Source: Paraburkholderia sp. SOS3 (GTDB taxonomy: Bacteria > Pseudomonadota > Gammaproteobacteria > Burkholderiales > Burkholderiaceae). From it: 64,000 bases of DNA. Shown here in pieces: positions 44,788 through 53,391 of this stretch; the first letter of the stretch is position 1, and the number at the start of each line of letters is the position of its first letter. Under the pieces are notes generated by a model. The model did no database searches. It worked only from the letters and a program-made list of their open reading frames with translations, and had not been told where the DNA came from. The DNA lies in NCBI RefSeq assembly GCF_001922345.1, contig NZ_CP018812.1, forward strand, positions 2,046,001-2,110,000. Direction: 5' to 3'. Position numbers and translations under genes: made by a program.

Positions 44788-45822
44788 ATGGCAATTCCGA
44801 CTATTCCCGACGACGCGCCCGTCTTCGCGCGCCGCGGCATCAATCTGGCCGACCCGCGTCTCGGTGCAAAGGCCGTACAGACCAGCGACGATTTCTTCGC
44901 TCCCATAGCGCGCATGCTGAACCCGGAGCCGGCCGTTTTCGTCCCCGGCAAATACGACGACAACGGCAAGTGGATGGACGGCTGGGAATCACGGCGCAAG
45001 CGCGTGAGCGGCTACGACCATTGTGTCGTCAAGCTGGGCGTGGCCGGCACGCTCGCAGGCGTCGATATCGATACGAGCCATTTCACCGGCAACTATCCGC
45101 CGGCGGCGTCGTTGCAGGCGTGTATGTCGGCAGACGACGTGCCGCCAACCGACACGGTCTGGACCGAAGTCCTGCCCTCGGTGGCATTGCGCGGCCACGC
45201 CCACCATTTCCACGCGATCGCTGCGGGCGACGCTGTCTACACGCATGTCCGCCTGAACATCTATCCGGACGGCGGCATCGCGCGCTTGCGCGTGTATGGC
45301 CGCCCAAGTGCTGTATTCGAAGCGGCCGTCGAAACCGACCTCGCTTCGGCAATGCACGGCGCGCGCGTCGTCGCTGCGAACGACGAGCACTTCGGCCTTG
45401 CTTCGAATCTGCTGTTGCCGCATCGCGCGGTGAACATGGGCGAAGGTTGGGAGACGAAACGGCGCCGCGAGCCGGGCAACGACTGGTGCATCGTCGAACT
45501 CGCGAAGCCTGGGCGCATCGCGCGCATCGTCGTGGATACCGCTCACTTCAAGGGCAACTTCGCAGATCGCTGTTCGCTGCAGGGCGCGAGCGTGACAGGC
45601 GGGACGGACGAATCGCTGGTCACACAGTCGATGTTCTGGCCGGCGCTCCTCGCCGAACGGTCCTTGCAGATGGATCATGCGCACACGTTCGCGCCGGACG
45701 CAGCGCCGCTCGTCACGCACGTACGTTTCAACATATTCCCGGATGGCGGCGTCTCGCGCCTGCGACTCTTCGGCCGCGCCGAAGGGTCGCGGCCGGAGGC
45801 GAGTTTCGCCGGAATTTCCTGA
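44788..45822 (+). CDS. alc: Allantoicase, 344 aa
   Basis: Two tandem allantoicase domains, each about 160 residues. Repeated features are [20 protein letters not shown] with [17 protein letters not shown] in the first half, and [20 protein letters not shown] with [18 protein letters not shown] in the second. Both halves also carry [24 protein letters not shown] text. Length matches the family (about 330-350). The enzyme splits allantoate into ureidoglycolate and urea. No allantoinase, ureidoglycolate lyase or urease gene lies in this operon. The unusual partners (three DUF1989 proteins, a dedicated importer) raise the possibility of a related guanidino substrate. Confidence 0.92.
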   Translation: MAIPTIPDDAPVFARRGINLADPRLGAKAVQTSDDFFAPIARMLNPEPAVFVPGKYDDNGKWMDGWESRRKRVSGYDHCVVKLGVAGTLAGVDIDTSHFTGNYPPAASLQACMSADDVPPTDTVWTEVLPSVALRGHAHHFHAIAAGDAVYTHVRLNIYPDGGIARLRVYGRPSAVFEAAVETDLASAMHGARVVAANDEHFGLASNLLLPHRAVNMGEGWETKRRREPGNDWCIVELAKPGRIARIVVDTAHFKGNFADRCSLQGASVTGGTDESLVTQSMFWPALLAERSLQMDHAHTFAPDAAPLVTHVRFNIFPDGGVSRLRLFGRAEGSRPEASFAGIS

Positions 45823-46179
45823 GCGACTCCGATTGGCCGGGATGCGGCCGGTAACGGACATAGTTGCGCGTCGTCCGGCAGCTGCCGTTTTCACGCTTAT
45901 CTGCCCCGGCGACGGCCCTTGTCATGCACCACCCGAGCGTGAACATCGCCCGCCTCAAAAGCCCTTACGCGCATTGTCGTGTTGGCGCCGCGAGCGCTAC
46001 ACTGACGCCACTGCCGGTCCACGCGACGGCTCGTGTGCACCAGGCTGTCGATCGGTATCGGGAAATGGACGGTGAACCGCCCGCGCGACATCTGCGAAGC
46101 AACGTCGACAGCCGGCCTCGGTCGACGGACACCTTCAACCGCCGCCCCTTCGGGCCGGACAACGACCAGGAGACCAGCG
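45823..46179. other. Intergenic region after allantoicase
   Basis: No gene is seen. CGGCAGCTGCCG (45876-45887) is a perfect 12-bp palindrome followed by TTTTC about 54 bp after the allantoicase stop. It could be a weak terminator, though the unbulged palindrome leaves only a 4-bp stem with a 4-base loop. The right part holds the promoter of the next small gene. Confidence 0.4.
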
Positions 46180-46485
46180 ATGCAAAACGACAGACCGCCT
46201 CCGCCGCGCGTGTCATACGTGAAAGGGATCCGGATCGGCGGCTCCGGATGGTTCGGCCGATTGCTGGCGCTCGTCATGGGCGCGATCATGCTTGTCGCGG
46301 CCGCGCTTGTCTCGGTGGTGCTGCTCGCCGTGCTGTTCGCTGTGGGTACGATCGTTGTCGGCTATCTCTGGTGGAAGACGCGCTCGCTGCGCCGGCACGC
46401 GCGTGCGTTTGGGGACGACGGTCGCACCGTCGACGTCGAAGTCGTGCAGGAAAGCTCGCCGCACGACGATTCCGCGAAACGCTAA
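46180..46485 (+). CDS. Small membrane protein, 101 aa
   Basis: ATG 46180 has GGAGA seven bases upstream. The N-terminal 30 residues are basic and Pro-rich (PPPPRVSYVKGIRIGG). One or two membrane segments follow (LLALVMGAIMLVAAALVSVV, LAVLFAVGTIVVGYLWW). The end is a short charged cytoplasmic tail. It resembles small hypothetical proteins common in Burkholderiaceae; no function is known. A T8 run at 46563 follows but no strong stem precedes it. Confidence 0.7.
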   Translation: MQNDRPPPPRVSYVKGIRIGGSGWFGRLLALVMGAIMLVAAALVSVVLLAVLFAVGTIVVGYLWWKTRSLRRHARAFGDDGRTVDVEVVQESSPHDDSAKR

Positions 46486-46638
46486 CCCTCGTTCACGCGT
46501 GCCCGCGCGGCTTGCTCGTGCGACGAGACCGCCGTGCATGTCGACGCCGCGCCGCACTGCCCGTTTTTTTTGTCCTCTTAGAATGAGGCGCGCGGCCCAC
46601 CGCTGCCGCGCATTCCCCTTACTCGCCAGGAGGCAGAC

Positions 46639-47088
46639 ATGATTTCCAGCCGCGCGCAGGTCACTGAAATGATCGTCGCCGCAAGAGTTCGCAAAGGCAT
46701 CAAATGGGCCGACATCGCCAACGAAGTGGGCTTGTCAAAAGAGTGGACGACGGCGGCGTGTCTTGGTCAGATGACCTTCGACAAAAAGCAGGCCGAGACA
46801 GTCGGCAAGATGCTCGATCTGCCCGATGAAGCCGTTGCATGGCTTCAGATCGTCCCTTACAAGGGTTCGTTGCCGACGCCGATACCGACAGACCCCTTGA
46901 TTTACCGCTGGTACGAGGTCGTCAGCGTGTACGGCACGACGATCAAGGAACTCATTCACGAGGAGTTCGGCGACGGCATCATGAGCGCAATCGACTTTTC
47001 GATGGACATCCAGCGCGAAAGCGACCCGAAGGGCGATCGGGTCAACGTGGTTCTGTCCGGCAAATTTCTGCCGTATAAAACCTATTGA
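46639..47088 (+). CDS. cynS: Cyanate hydratase (cyanase), 149 aa
   Basis: Starts at ATG 46639 behind AGGAGG (CAGGAGGCAGAC). The N-terminal helical domain (residues 1-75) resembles a helix-turn-helix fold. The C-terminal catalytic domain has R90, E93 and S116 (LIYRWYEV, DGIMSAIDFS), matching R96, E99 and S122 of the E. coli enzyme with a six-residue offset. The decamer converts cyanate and bicarbonate to ammonia and CO2 via carbamate. No cynR or carbonic anhydrase cynT is adjacent. Proximity to allantoicase is interesting because urea decomposes to cyanate. Confidence 0.95.
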   Translation: MISSRAQVTEMIVAARVRKGIKWADIANEVGLSKEWTTAACLGQMTFDKKQAETVGKMLDLPDEAVAWLQIVPYKGSLPTPIPTDPLIYRWYEVVSVYGTTIKELIHEEFGDGIMSAIDFSMDIQRESDPKGDRVNVVLSGKFLPYKTY

Positions 47089-47130
47089 GCGCGCCTGGAT
47101 CGGCCGCTGCCCGGCCGCATGCCGGTCCGG

Positions 47131-48372
47131 TCACGCTTTTATCGCGCCACTCGCGCGCATTGGATTGACGCCGCAGGCTTTTTTGAGCGTAGCGCCGAAG
47201 AGCACCCAGAGCGCGAGCGATCCTGTCGAAACAGCGCCCAGCACGAGAAAGGCGCTCGCGTATCCGAAATGCTGTGCGAGTACGCCGCCCAGCGCGGGAC
47301 TCAGAGCGGCCCCTGCGCCCTGCAGACTCATGACGACGCCTTGCCCGACATTGACCCGGCCCGTTCCTCGCAGCAGCCGCACCACCAGCGCGGGCACCGC
47401 GACGCTCTGAAGCCCCGCGCCGATGCCGTCGAGCGCCTGAACTGGCCATACGCCCCACGCCGCAATGAACATCGCAGCAGCCATAGCGCGCAGCGGCAGC
47501 GCGAGGAAACTGATCAGGATCACGCCCCAGTAGCCGATTCGATGAATCAGGCGATTGGCAAAACATGCCGCGACGACCATCACGAGTTGCGCAACCACGA
47601 TGGTCTGAGCGGTAAAGGCGCTCGGCTCCGCCTCATGCGCCGCGACGACCGCGAGGCCGTAAAGCGGCAGCATCGCCGCATTGCCCAGATGAAACATCGC
47701 AAGCGAAGCAGCAAGCAACAGCAAGGGCCGGCAGGTCAACAGAACGCGAAACCCGCTCGCATGTTCATGCTCGCGGTTCGGCTCTGCCGGCGTCGACCTG
47801 CCTAGACCGCGCGCACTGTCGTGATCGATTGCGTCGCGGCGGATCAGCAGCGTCGAGATTACCGTCAGCAAACCGGACACGCCGGCGAGGGCGAACACCG
47901 CCCCGAATCCATATCGCCATCCGAGCCAGCCCGAGAGCGCTGCTCCGACTACGTTGCCCGCGTGATTGGCCACCTGATTACGGCCAAACTGCCGGTCGAA
48001 GCCGTTTTCGCGAACGATGCCGAGCGTCGCGCCGGCCACCGCGGGACCGAGCGCCGCGCCCGTCACAGCAGTGAAGATCTGCGACGCGGCCACCATCCAA
48101 TAACCGTGCGAGACCCACAGCACGAGCGACGCGAGCGTCGTCATCACGCCTGCGATCACGATAATGCCGCGCTTGTGACGGGTGGCATCGACGAGCGCAC
48201 CCGCGGGGGAAGTCGCGAGCATGCCCGCGATACCGCCCAGCGTCATGACCGTGCCGATCGACTCGGGATGCCAGCCGTGCGCCTGGAGAAAGACACCGAG
48301 GAACGGCCCAATGCCTGCCTGCACGTCGGCCATGAAAAAATTCAACCCTTCGAGCGCGTACACGGGGTTCAT
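47131..48372 (-). CDS. MFS transporter, 413 aa
   Basis: Twelve membrane segments with an MFS loop 2-3 region (GMLATSPAGALVDATRHKRGI). The start MNPVYALEGLNFFMADVQAG and the central hydrophilic loop (about residues 185-215, acidic/His-rich) resemble small-molecule or sugar efflux carriers of Burkholderia. It converges on cynS with a 42-bp gap containing CGGCCG-CTGCC-CGGCCG, a short hairpin. The substrate is unknown. Confidence 0.85.
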   Translation of the reverse strand: MNPVYALEGLNFFMADVQAGIGPFLGVFLQAHGWHPESIGTVMTLGGIAGMLATSPAGALVDATRHKRGIIVIAGVMTTLASLVLWVSHGYWMVAASQIFTAVTGAALGPAVAGATLGIVRENGFDRQFGRNQVANHAGNVVGAALSGWLGWRYGFGAVFALAGVSGLLTVISTLLIRRDAIDHDSARGLGRSTPAEPNREHEHASGFRVLLTCRPLLLLAASLAMFHLGNAAMLPLYGLAVVAAHEAEPSAFTAQTIVVAQLVMVVAACFANRLIHRIGYWGVILISFLALPLRAMAAAMFIAAWGVWPVQALDGIGAGLQSVAVPALVVRLLRGTGRVNVGQGVVMSLQGAGAALSPALGGVLAQHFGYASAFLVLGAVSTGSLALWVLFGATLKKACGVNPMRASGAIKA

Positions 48373-48388
48373 GCGTCACCCATGGCTC

Positions 48389-48940
48389 TCAGGCAGTCTG
48401 CGGCGCGTCGACGAGTTCGGCTATTTCATCGACCTCGATCGTGCGCCCGTGCCGGTTCTTCACGCCGTGGCCCCAGGCATGAACGTGCGCACCCGGGCTC
48501 AGATAAGCGGCCAACTGCGCGGCAGCATGGGGCGGCATACGCAGCGACGTGCCGTCGTCCAGCAGCGCGCCGCGCAACTCCCCTTTCGGGCCAAAGAGCG
48601 AAAGGACCACTTCGCCGCATGCGTCCATCGGTTTGCGCGCGACGTGTGGCCGGTGATGCTTCGCGCCGTTGCGATGCGGACCTTCGTCGACAATCAGAAC
48701 GCCGTTTTTCGCCGTCAGGCAAACGGCGGCAAGCATGTCCGCATCGCGCGGCTTGACGCCGCGAACGCGAACGACATCGCCAAGCGCGACATGACGCGCG
48801 AGTCGCTTCGACAAATGCGCAGGGAAGTGAACCTGACGGGACCCGATGACGAGGCCGTCGAGTTCACCGTGTGGATTCAACAGGAAGCGCGTGACTTTGC
48901 CGCGCGTCTCCGGAAGGCATGTGGGGTCGATCCAGTGCAT
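48389..48940 (-). CDS. Hypothetical protein with two copies of a beta-rich repeat, 183 aa
   Basis: ATG 48940 has GGA nine bases upstream. Two repeats of about 60 residues can be read. The first is RGKVTRFLLNPHGELDGLVI with VHFPAHLSKRLARHVALGD; the second is CGEVVLSLFGPKGELRGALL with LRMPPHAAAQLAAYLSPGA. The pattern G-x-V-x-x-x-L-x-x-P-x-G-E/D-x-D-G, PPH, then a GD/GA-x-V turn looks like a small OB-type barrel. No signal peptide, so it is cytoplasmic. It lies 52 bp after a lipoprotein with the same repeat. I do not recognise a function. Confidence 0.75.
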   Translation of the reverse strand: MHWIDPTCLPETRGKVTRFLLNPHGELDGLVIGSRQVHFPAHLSKRLARHVALGDVVRVRGVKPRDADMLAAVCLTAKNGVLIVDEGPHRNGAKHHRPHVARKPMDACGEVVLSLFGPKGELRGALLDDGTSLRMPPHAAAQLAAYLSPGAHVHAWGHGVKNRHGRTIEVDEIAELVDAPQTA

Positions 48941-48992
48941 TTGCGTTGTCCTGAAAGTGAGCGTGTTTCAAAGGTGTTCCGATGGCCTTGCC

Positions 48993-49778
48993 TCAAGGCT
49001 TGGGCGCAGCGCGGTCATAAAGCGGCGTGAGGTTGCCCGGAGAGCCGAACGCAGTCGCCTGAAGCGCGGTCCCATACTGATTCCGCGTGCCATAGCCTTG
49101 CGCCGATACCATCGCGCCCGTGCGCACGAGTGTCGCGAACTGTTGAGCTTCGGGCGGCGCGAGTTTGATCACGGTGCCGTCGGCGAGAATCACGCCGTCG
49201 GGTTCGCCACGCGGCGCAGTCGTGACATGCGCCACCTGTCCTTGTGCGCTCAGGCGCGAGAGCCCTTCTCCGCGTGCTGCGCGCGGCAACGGCGCGGCGC
49301 CGCGCATCGGCGGCTCGTCGATTACTTGCTGGCCGCTGCGCGTGTCGACGATGCGTTGCGCAGTGAAGCCGCCTCCTTCGTCGCGCCGGCCACTCGCCTC
49401 GACGATGTCGCCGCGGCGAACGGCCGAAGTCAGTTGCGTGCCCATATGCGGGGGAAAGCGCACGAGAGCGCCGTCGTCGGTCGTGAAGCCGTCGACATCG
49501 CCATCCGGATTGATGAGGAAGCGCGCTACGGTGCCCTGCGTGATCGCGAGCGAAGCCGCATCGGCAGGCGGCGCTGGCTCGGCGCCGGGAGGCGGCGGAG
49601 CCGGCAGACCGGGCGGCATCGGAGATCTGGCGAATGGCGGCAAAGCGTCTGCCGCGAGCGGCGGCGGCGGCGTTGCGGCGGACTGAGATTGCGCGGCACA
49701 GCCGGCGCTCGCTGCGAGCAAGGCGGCGAGAACGGCGATTCGCAAGCCGGGATAAGGGGGATAACAGGTCGATTGCAT
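48993..49778 (-). CDS. Lipoprotein with two copies of the same beta-rich repeat, 261 aa
   Basis: A lipoprotein signal peptide with lipobox ASAGC at about residues 23-27 is followed by a Pro-rich linker (residues 30-70). Then come two repeats: QGTVARFLINPDGDVDGFTT with VRFPPHMGTQLTSAVRRGD, and QGQVAHVTTAPRGEPDGVIL with IKLAPPEAQQFATLVRTGA. These match those of the neighbouring 183-residue protein. A pair of exported and cytoplasmic proteins sharing a doubled domain suggests a common ligand, but none is known. The promoter would be within 49779-49925. Confidence 0.78.
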   Translation of the reverse strand: MQSTCYPPYPGLRIAVLAALLAASAGCAAQSQSAATPPPPLAADALPPFARSPMPPGLPAPPPPGAEPAPPADAASLAITQGTVARFLINPDGDVDGFTTDDGALVRFPPHMGTQLTSAVRRGDIVEASGRRDEGGGFTAQRIVDTRSGQQVIDEPPMRGAAPLPRAARGEGLSRLSAQGQVAHVTTAPRGEPDGVILADGTVIKLAPPEAQQFATLVRTGAMVSAQGYGTRNQYGTALQATAFGSPGNLTPLYDRAAPKP

Positions 49779-49925
49779 GATTCACTCCTTTCGCGTGGCG
49801 ACGAGTGATCTGCAAGGGCTATGCCATTCGAGAAAAGCCGATGGTTCGGCGCGTTACGCGATAAAGGCGCGCCGGTCTGTCAAGAAATCGGACAGCGCCT
49901 GTCCGTTTCCTTGACGGTGCCTCGC

Positions 49926-51296
49926 TTAGGCCGAAGCCTCGGACATGCCAAGCGCCGCCATGCGCGTATAGAGCGACTGCCGGCTGATACCGAGCCGGCG
50001 CGCGGCCTCGGCACGGTTGCCGCCCGATGCCGAAAGCGCATGAACGATCAGCGCACGCTCGAGTTGCGCAATCGCTTGCGGCAGAGGCAGCTCGAGCAGT
50101 GTCGAGGGAATCGCGTCATCCCCGCTGTCTGCGCTCGCCGTCAGAAACGCGAAGTCTTCGCGCGTCAGCACCTGCCCGGGCGCAAGCGCACTCGCCCGTT
50201 CGATCGCATTGGCAAGTTCGCGCACATTGCCTGGCCATGCGAAGGTCGCGAGCAGGCGCTGCGCATCGGCCGAAAGATGTTTGCGCGCGACATCGGGCGA
50301 TGCGCCCGCGAGGAAGTGCTCGGCAAGCGGCAGGATGTCGGCCACGCGCTCGCGCAGCGGCGGCATTCGCAACGGGATCACGTCGAGACGAAACAGCAGG
50401 TCCTGGCGGAAGGTGCCCGCCTCGACCATCGAAGCGAGATCGCGATGCGTGGCGGCGACCACGCGCACATCGACCGTAACCACCCGGTTCGTTCCCAGCG
50501 GCGTGACTTGCCGCTCCTGCAGCACACGCAGCAGCTTCGCTTGCATGGGAAGCGGCATATCGCCGACTTCATCGAGAAAAAGCGTGCCGCCATGCGCTTC
50601 TTCGACTCGCCCTCGCCGCTCGCCCTGTGCGCCCGTAAATGCGCCCTTGCCGTGTCCGAAGAGTTCGCTTTCGAGCAACTCGTGCGGAATGGCCGCACAG
50701 TTCACCGCGACGAAAGGACCGCTCGCGCGCGCCGACGCGCGATGCAGCACGCGTGCCGCGATCTCCTTGCCGGTACCTGTTTCGCCGGTGATGAGCACCG
50801 TCGAATTCGTACCCGCCGCGCGGCCGAGGCGCTTCTGCACTTCACGCATGGCCTCGCTGACGCCGAGCAGTTGCGGCTCGCGCATGTTGACTTCGTCGGC
50901 GAACACGCGCGCGACAGGCGTGCCGACCTGCGCCGATAGAATGCGCGCAAGCAGCGCCGCGATTTCGTCGCGCCCGACGGGCTTGGTCAGATGCTCGAAG
51001 GCGCCGAGCCGCATTGCGCCGATGGTATTGTCGCTGGTCGCGTGCGCGGTCAGCATCACGACCGGCACGGTCTGCAGCCCCGGCGTCGTGCGCAGCGTCT
51101 TCAACACGGCGAGGCCGTCCGCGCGAGGCAAGCGGAAGTCGAGGAAGATACAGTCGGGCGCCGAACGCGCGCGCAACTGCTCGAACGCTTCCTCGCCCGA
51201 CGTCGCTTCGATCGGCGAGTGGCCGAGGTCTTGCACCGTCTCCGCGAGGCCTTCGCGAAAAGCATCGTCGTCGTCGATGATCAGGATGGTCGCCAT
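49926..51296 (-). CDS. NtrC-family sigma-54-dependent response regulator, 456 aa
   Basis: Receiver domain with D53 (CIFLDFRLPRADG) and K near 106 (EHLTKPVG). The AAA+ domain has Walker A GETGTGKE, the sigma-54 contact loop GAFTGA, Walker B GGTLFLDEVGDMPL and the R-finger region. A Fis-type helix-turn-helix is at the end (GNRAEAARRLGISRQSLYTR). Its start overlaps the sensor kinase gene by 16 bp. It should activate sigma-54 promoters; I found no convincing TGGCAC-N5-TTGCA element in the window, so the target is unknown. Confidence 0.94.
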   Translation of the reverse strand: MATILIIDDDDAFREGLAETVQDLGHSPIEATSGEEAFEQLRARSAPDCIFLDFRLPRADGLAVLKTLRTTPGLQTVPVVMLTAHATSDNTIGAMRLGAFEHLTKPVGRDEIAALLARILSAQVGTPVARVFADEVNMREPQLLGVSEAMREVQKRLGRAAGTNSTVLITGETGTGKEIAARVLHRASARASGPFVAVNCAAIPHELLESELFGHGKGAFTGAQGERRGRVEEAHGGTLFLDEVGDMPLPMQAKLLRVLQERQVTPLGTNRVVTVDVRVVAATHRDLASMVEAGTFRQDLLFRLDVIPLRMPPLRERVADILPLAEHFLAGASPDVARKHLSADAQRLLATFAWPGNVRELANAIERASALAPGQVLTREDFAFLTASADSGDDAIPSTLLELPLPQAIAQLERALIVHALSASGGNRAEAARRLGISRQSLYTRMAALGMSEASA

Positions 51297-52765
51297 GGCA
51301 AGTCGATCACAAAGCGCGTCACATTCGAATCTTCCGCAAGATAAGCGCGGCCGCCATGCGCCGACGCAATTTCGCGCACGACCGCAAGACCAAGGCCCGA
51401 TCCATCCGGGCGGCCCGTCACGAACGGCTCGAAGATCCGCTCCCGCTCAGCCGGGCTCACGCCGGGACCATTATCGACGACTTCTAGCCTGAGCCGTTCG
51501 CCCTCTTGCGCCGCCGCGGCATACGCGCGAACCGTCACGGTTCCGCCCGACGGCGCGTGCCTCAGCGCGTTCACGAGAAGGTTGTCGAGCGCGCGCGCCA
51601 ACTGAGCGGGGTCGAACACTGGCTGCGTCGGCTTCTGCGCGACCTCCACGCGAAGCGCGACGTGCCTCGATTCGGCGCGCGATTCATGCGTGTGAACGAT
51701 ATTGTCGAGCCATACGCGAAGATCGACCTCGCGCGCGCGGACCGTCACTGATTGCGTCAGCGCAAGCAGGCTCGTCACCTGCAACTCGATGCGCCCCACC
51801 TGCTCGATGATCGTTCTCAACGCGGCTTCGCGGCGTGCGCCGTCACCCGCAAGCGCGTTTTCGGCCTTCAGTCGCATCGCGCCTGCCGGATTGCGAATTT
51901 CATGGGCGATTTGCGCGGCCATCTTCCCCAGTGTGCTGAACCGCTCTGCCTGGGCGAGTTGCCGGTTCAGTGCATCGGCATCGCGCTTGAGCCGCTCGGC
52001 CCGCTCGCCATAACGATTGAGCGCATCGACGATCGGGTCCAGATCGCGCTCGCCGACGCGCTCGAGCCGCTTGCCCTGCTCGAATGCACCGTTAGGCGCG
52101 AGCGCCGTCTCGAGCAGCGCGAGATTCTGTCTCCATCGTTTGAGCGTCAGTGCCAGAAACAACGCGAGCACGACGATGACAGCGAGCACGCCCGCAAGTA
52201 TGGCCGTCGCGCGCTCGCCGTACGGTCCAAGCGGCGGGCGAGCGCGCGTGAGCGTCCATGCGAGCAGGTTCGCGTGACGCGGCACGGGGCAGGCCACCGC
52301 GAGCACGGCGTCGGTTCCGCTCGACACGATATCGGCCTGTAACTGGCCAGTACTCGATGCGCCTTTTAGCGCACGCAAGATAAGCGGCATCTCGGCTTCG
52401 GGAATGTCGCGCTTGACGCCGCTGCCGCCATAGGTCGGAAACGCGTAAGCGATAAAGCCGTGCGACGCATTCGAAGGCGGCTCGCCGGTCCAGAAGCCGC
52501 CTTCGATGCCATCGGTCTGGACCAGCACGAGATCGAGCACGGCGTGCATCAGGTCGACGTTGGTTTCGCCGGGCCGTTGCATCGACAGGTCGTAGCGCGA
52601 CGCGACCGCCGTGCAAGCGGCGGCGGCCTGCTGCTTTGCGGCAACGACGCGCTCGCTTAGCGCCGACGACAACATGAGCCATACCGCGACGCTGAGCAGC
52701 CCGCACAGTGCCGCAATCAGAATCCAGAGCGTGAGAAGCTGGGTGGAAAACGACGGTCTCGGCAT
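51281..52765 (-). CDS. Sensor histidine kinase partner of the NtrC-type regulator, 494 aa
   Basis: TM1 near residues 9-32, a periplasmic sensor of about 150 residues, and TM2 near 187-207. The HisKA domain has H288 (GKMAAQIAHEIRNPAGAM). The ATPase domain has an N-box (ALDNLLVNALRHAPSGG), G1 DNGPGVSP and G2 GSGLGLAVVREI. The architecture resembles DctB/ZraS-type kinases. The ligand is unknown. The pair lies between the repeat-protein genes and a porin, and the porin could be a target. Confidence 0.93.
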   Translation of the reverse strand: MPRPSFSTQLLTLWILIAALCGLLSVAVWLMLSSALSERVVAAKQQAAAACTAVASRYDLSMQRPGETNVDLMHAVLDLVLVQTDGIEGGFWTGEPPSNASHGFIAYAFPTYGGSGVKRDIPEAEMPLILRALKGASSTGQLQADIVSSGTDAVLAVACPVPRHANLLAWTLTRARPPLGPYGERATAILAGVLAVIVVLALFLALTLKRWRQNLALLETALAPNGAFEQGKRLERVGERDLDPIVDALNRYGERAERLKRDADALNRQLAQAERFSTLGKMAAQIAHEIRNPAGAMRLKAENALAGDGARREAALRTIIEQVGRIELQVTSLLALTQSVTVRAREVDLRVWLDNIVHTHESRAESRHVALRVEVAQKPTQPVFDPAQLARALDNLLVNALRHAPSGGTVTVRAYAAAAQEGERLRLEVVDNGPGVSPAERERIFEPFVTGRPDGSGLGLAVVREIASAHGGRAYLAEDSNVTRFVIDLPWRPS

Positions 52766-53391
52766 AAGAGATCATGAGCGGGCGCAAGTGGCGCAATGAG
52801 CAGCAAATTCTCTGCCCGACATCATACGACCGAATTGAGCGCGCCTCGCCGTCGCGCCGCGCTTTTCCCCGTCCTCATCCACGATTTACATTCAGGTCTG
52901 ATTTGAATAAATATCCTATATCACAAATTACGAATAAATGAATTTCAACGAGTGAGTGCATTTATGGCAAATCTGCCTTTCAAATTGTTGATAAGGCTTT
53001 CATGAATAGTTAATATGGCGAAACGATGCGTTCACGGATCCGCATCATCAGCAAAAGAGGAGACATCCAGACAGTCAAAAGATTGCGTGCCCAAACGTTT
53101 ATTCCGGGCAAATTGCATTGCGCCGCCTCGATGTGTATTGAAGGGAAGTTATTAATATCAAAGAAGTGGCGGCAGCGTTATGTAACGGTTAATCAGGGTT
53201 TCCCAGCGGCCACGAGCCGGGTGACTGTCAAAACGTCTTCAATTGATCCGCCTCCCGGTTCGAACATGGCAAATCGTTCGGCTGCGAGGAAACGCCCTCA
53301 TCATTTCATCATTATCTGATTTGCCCGGATTTCTCATTCAATACGACATTTTTAGACCAGCACATACGTACTTTCAAATCAGATTTCGCAA
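52766..53391. promoter_or_regulatory. Long AT-rich leader of the second porin
   Basis: About 600 bp of markedly AT-richer DNA without a convincing gene; a 97-codon frame at 53026-53319 has no good start signal. ATCTGATTTG (53314-53323) and its exact reverse complement CAAATCAGAT (53375-53384) frame the last 50 bp before the porin ATG. The same TCTGATTTG also occurs near 52896. In RNA the pair could sequester the translation start region, where no strong ribosome-binding site is otherwise visible. Confidence 0.45.

Noticed and set aside
45876..45891. Terminator after allantoicase (CGGCAGCTGCCG then TTTT)
   Set aside because: A gapless palindrome leaves only a 4-bp stem with a 4-base loop; too weak to call as a terminator.
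53026..53319. 97-codon frame upstream of the second porin
   Set aside because: No ribosome-binding site, no recognisable composition; it lies in an AT-rich leader.
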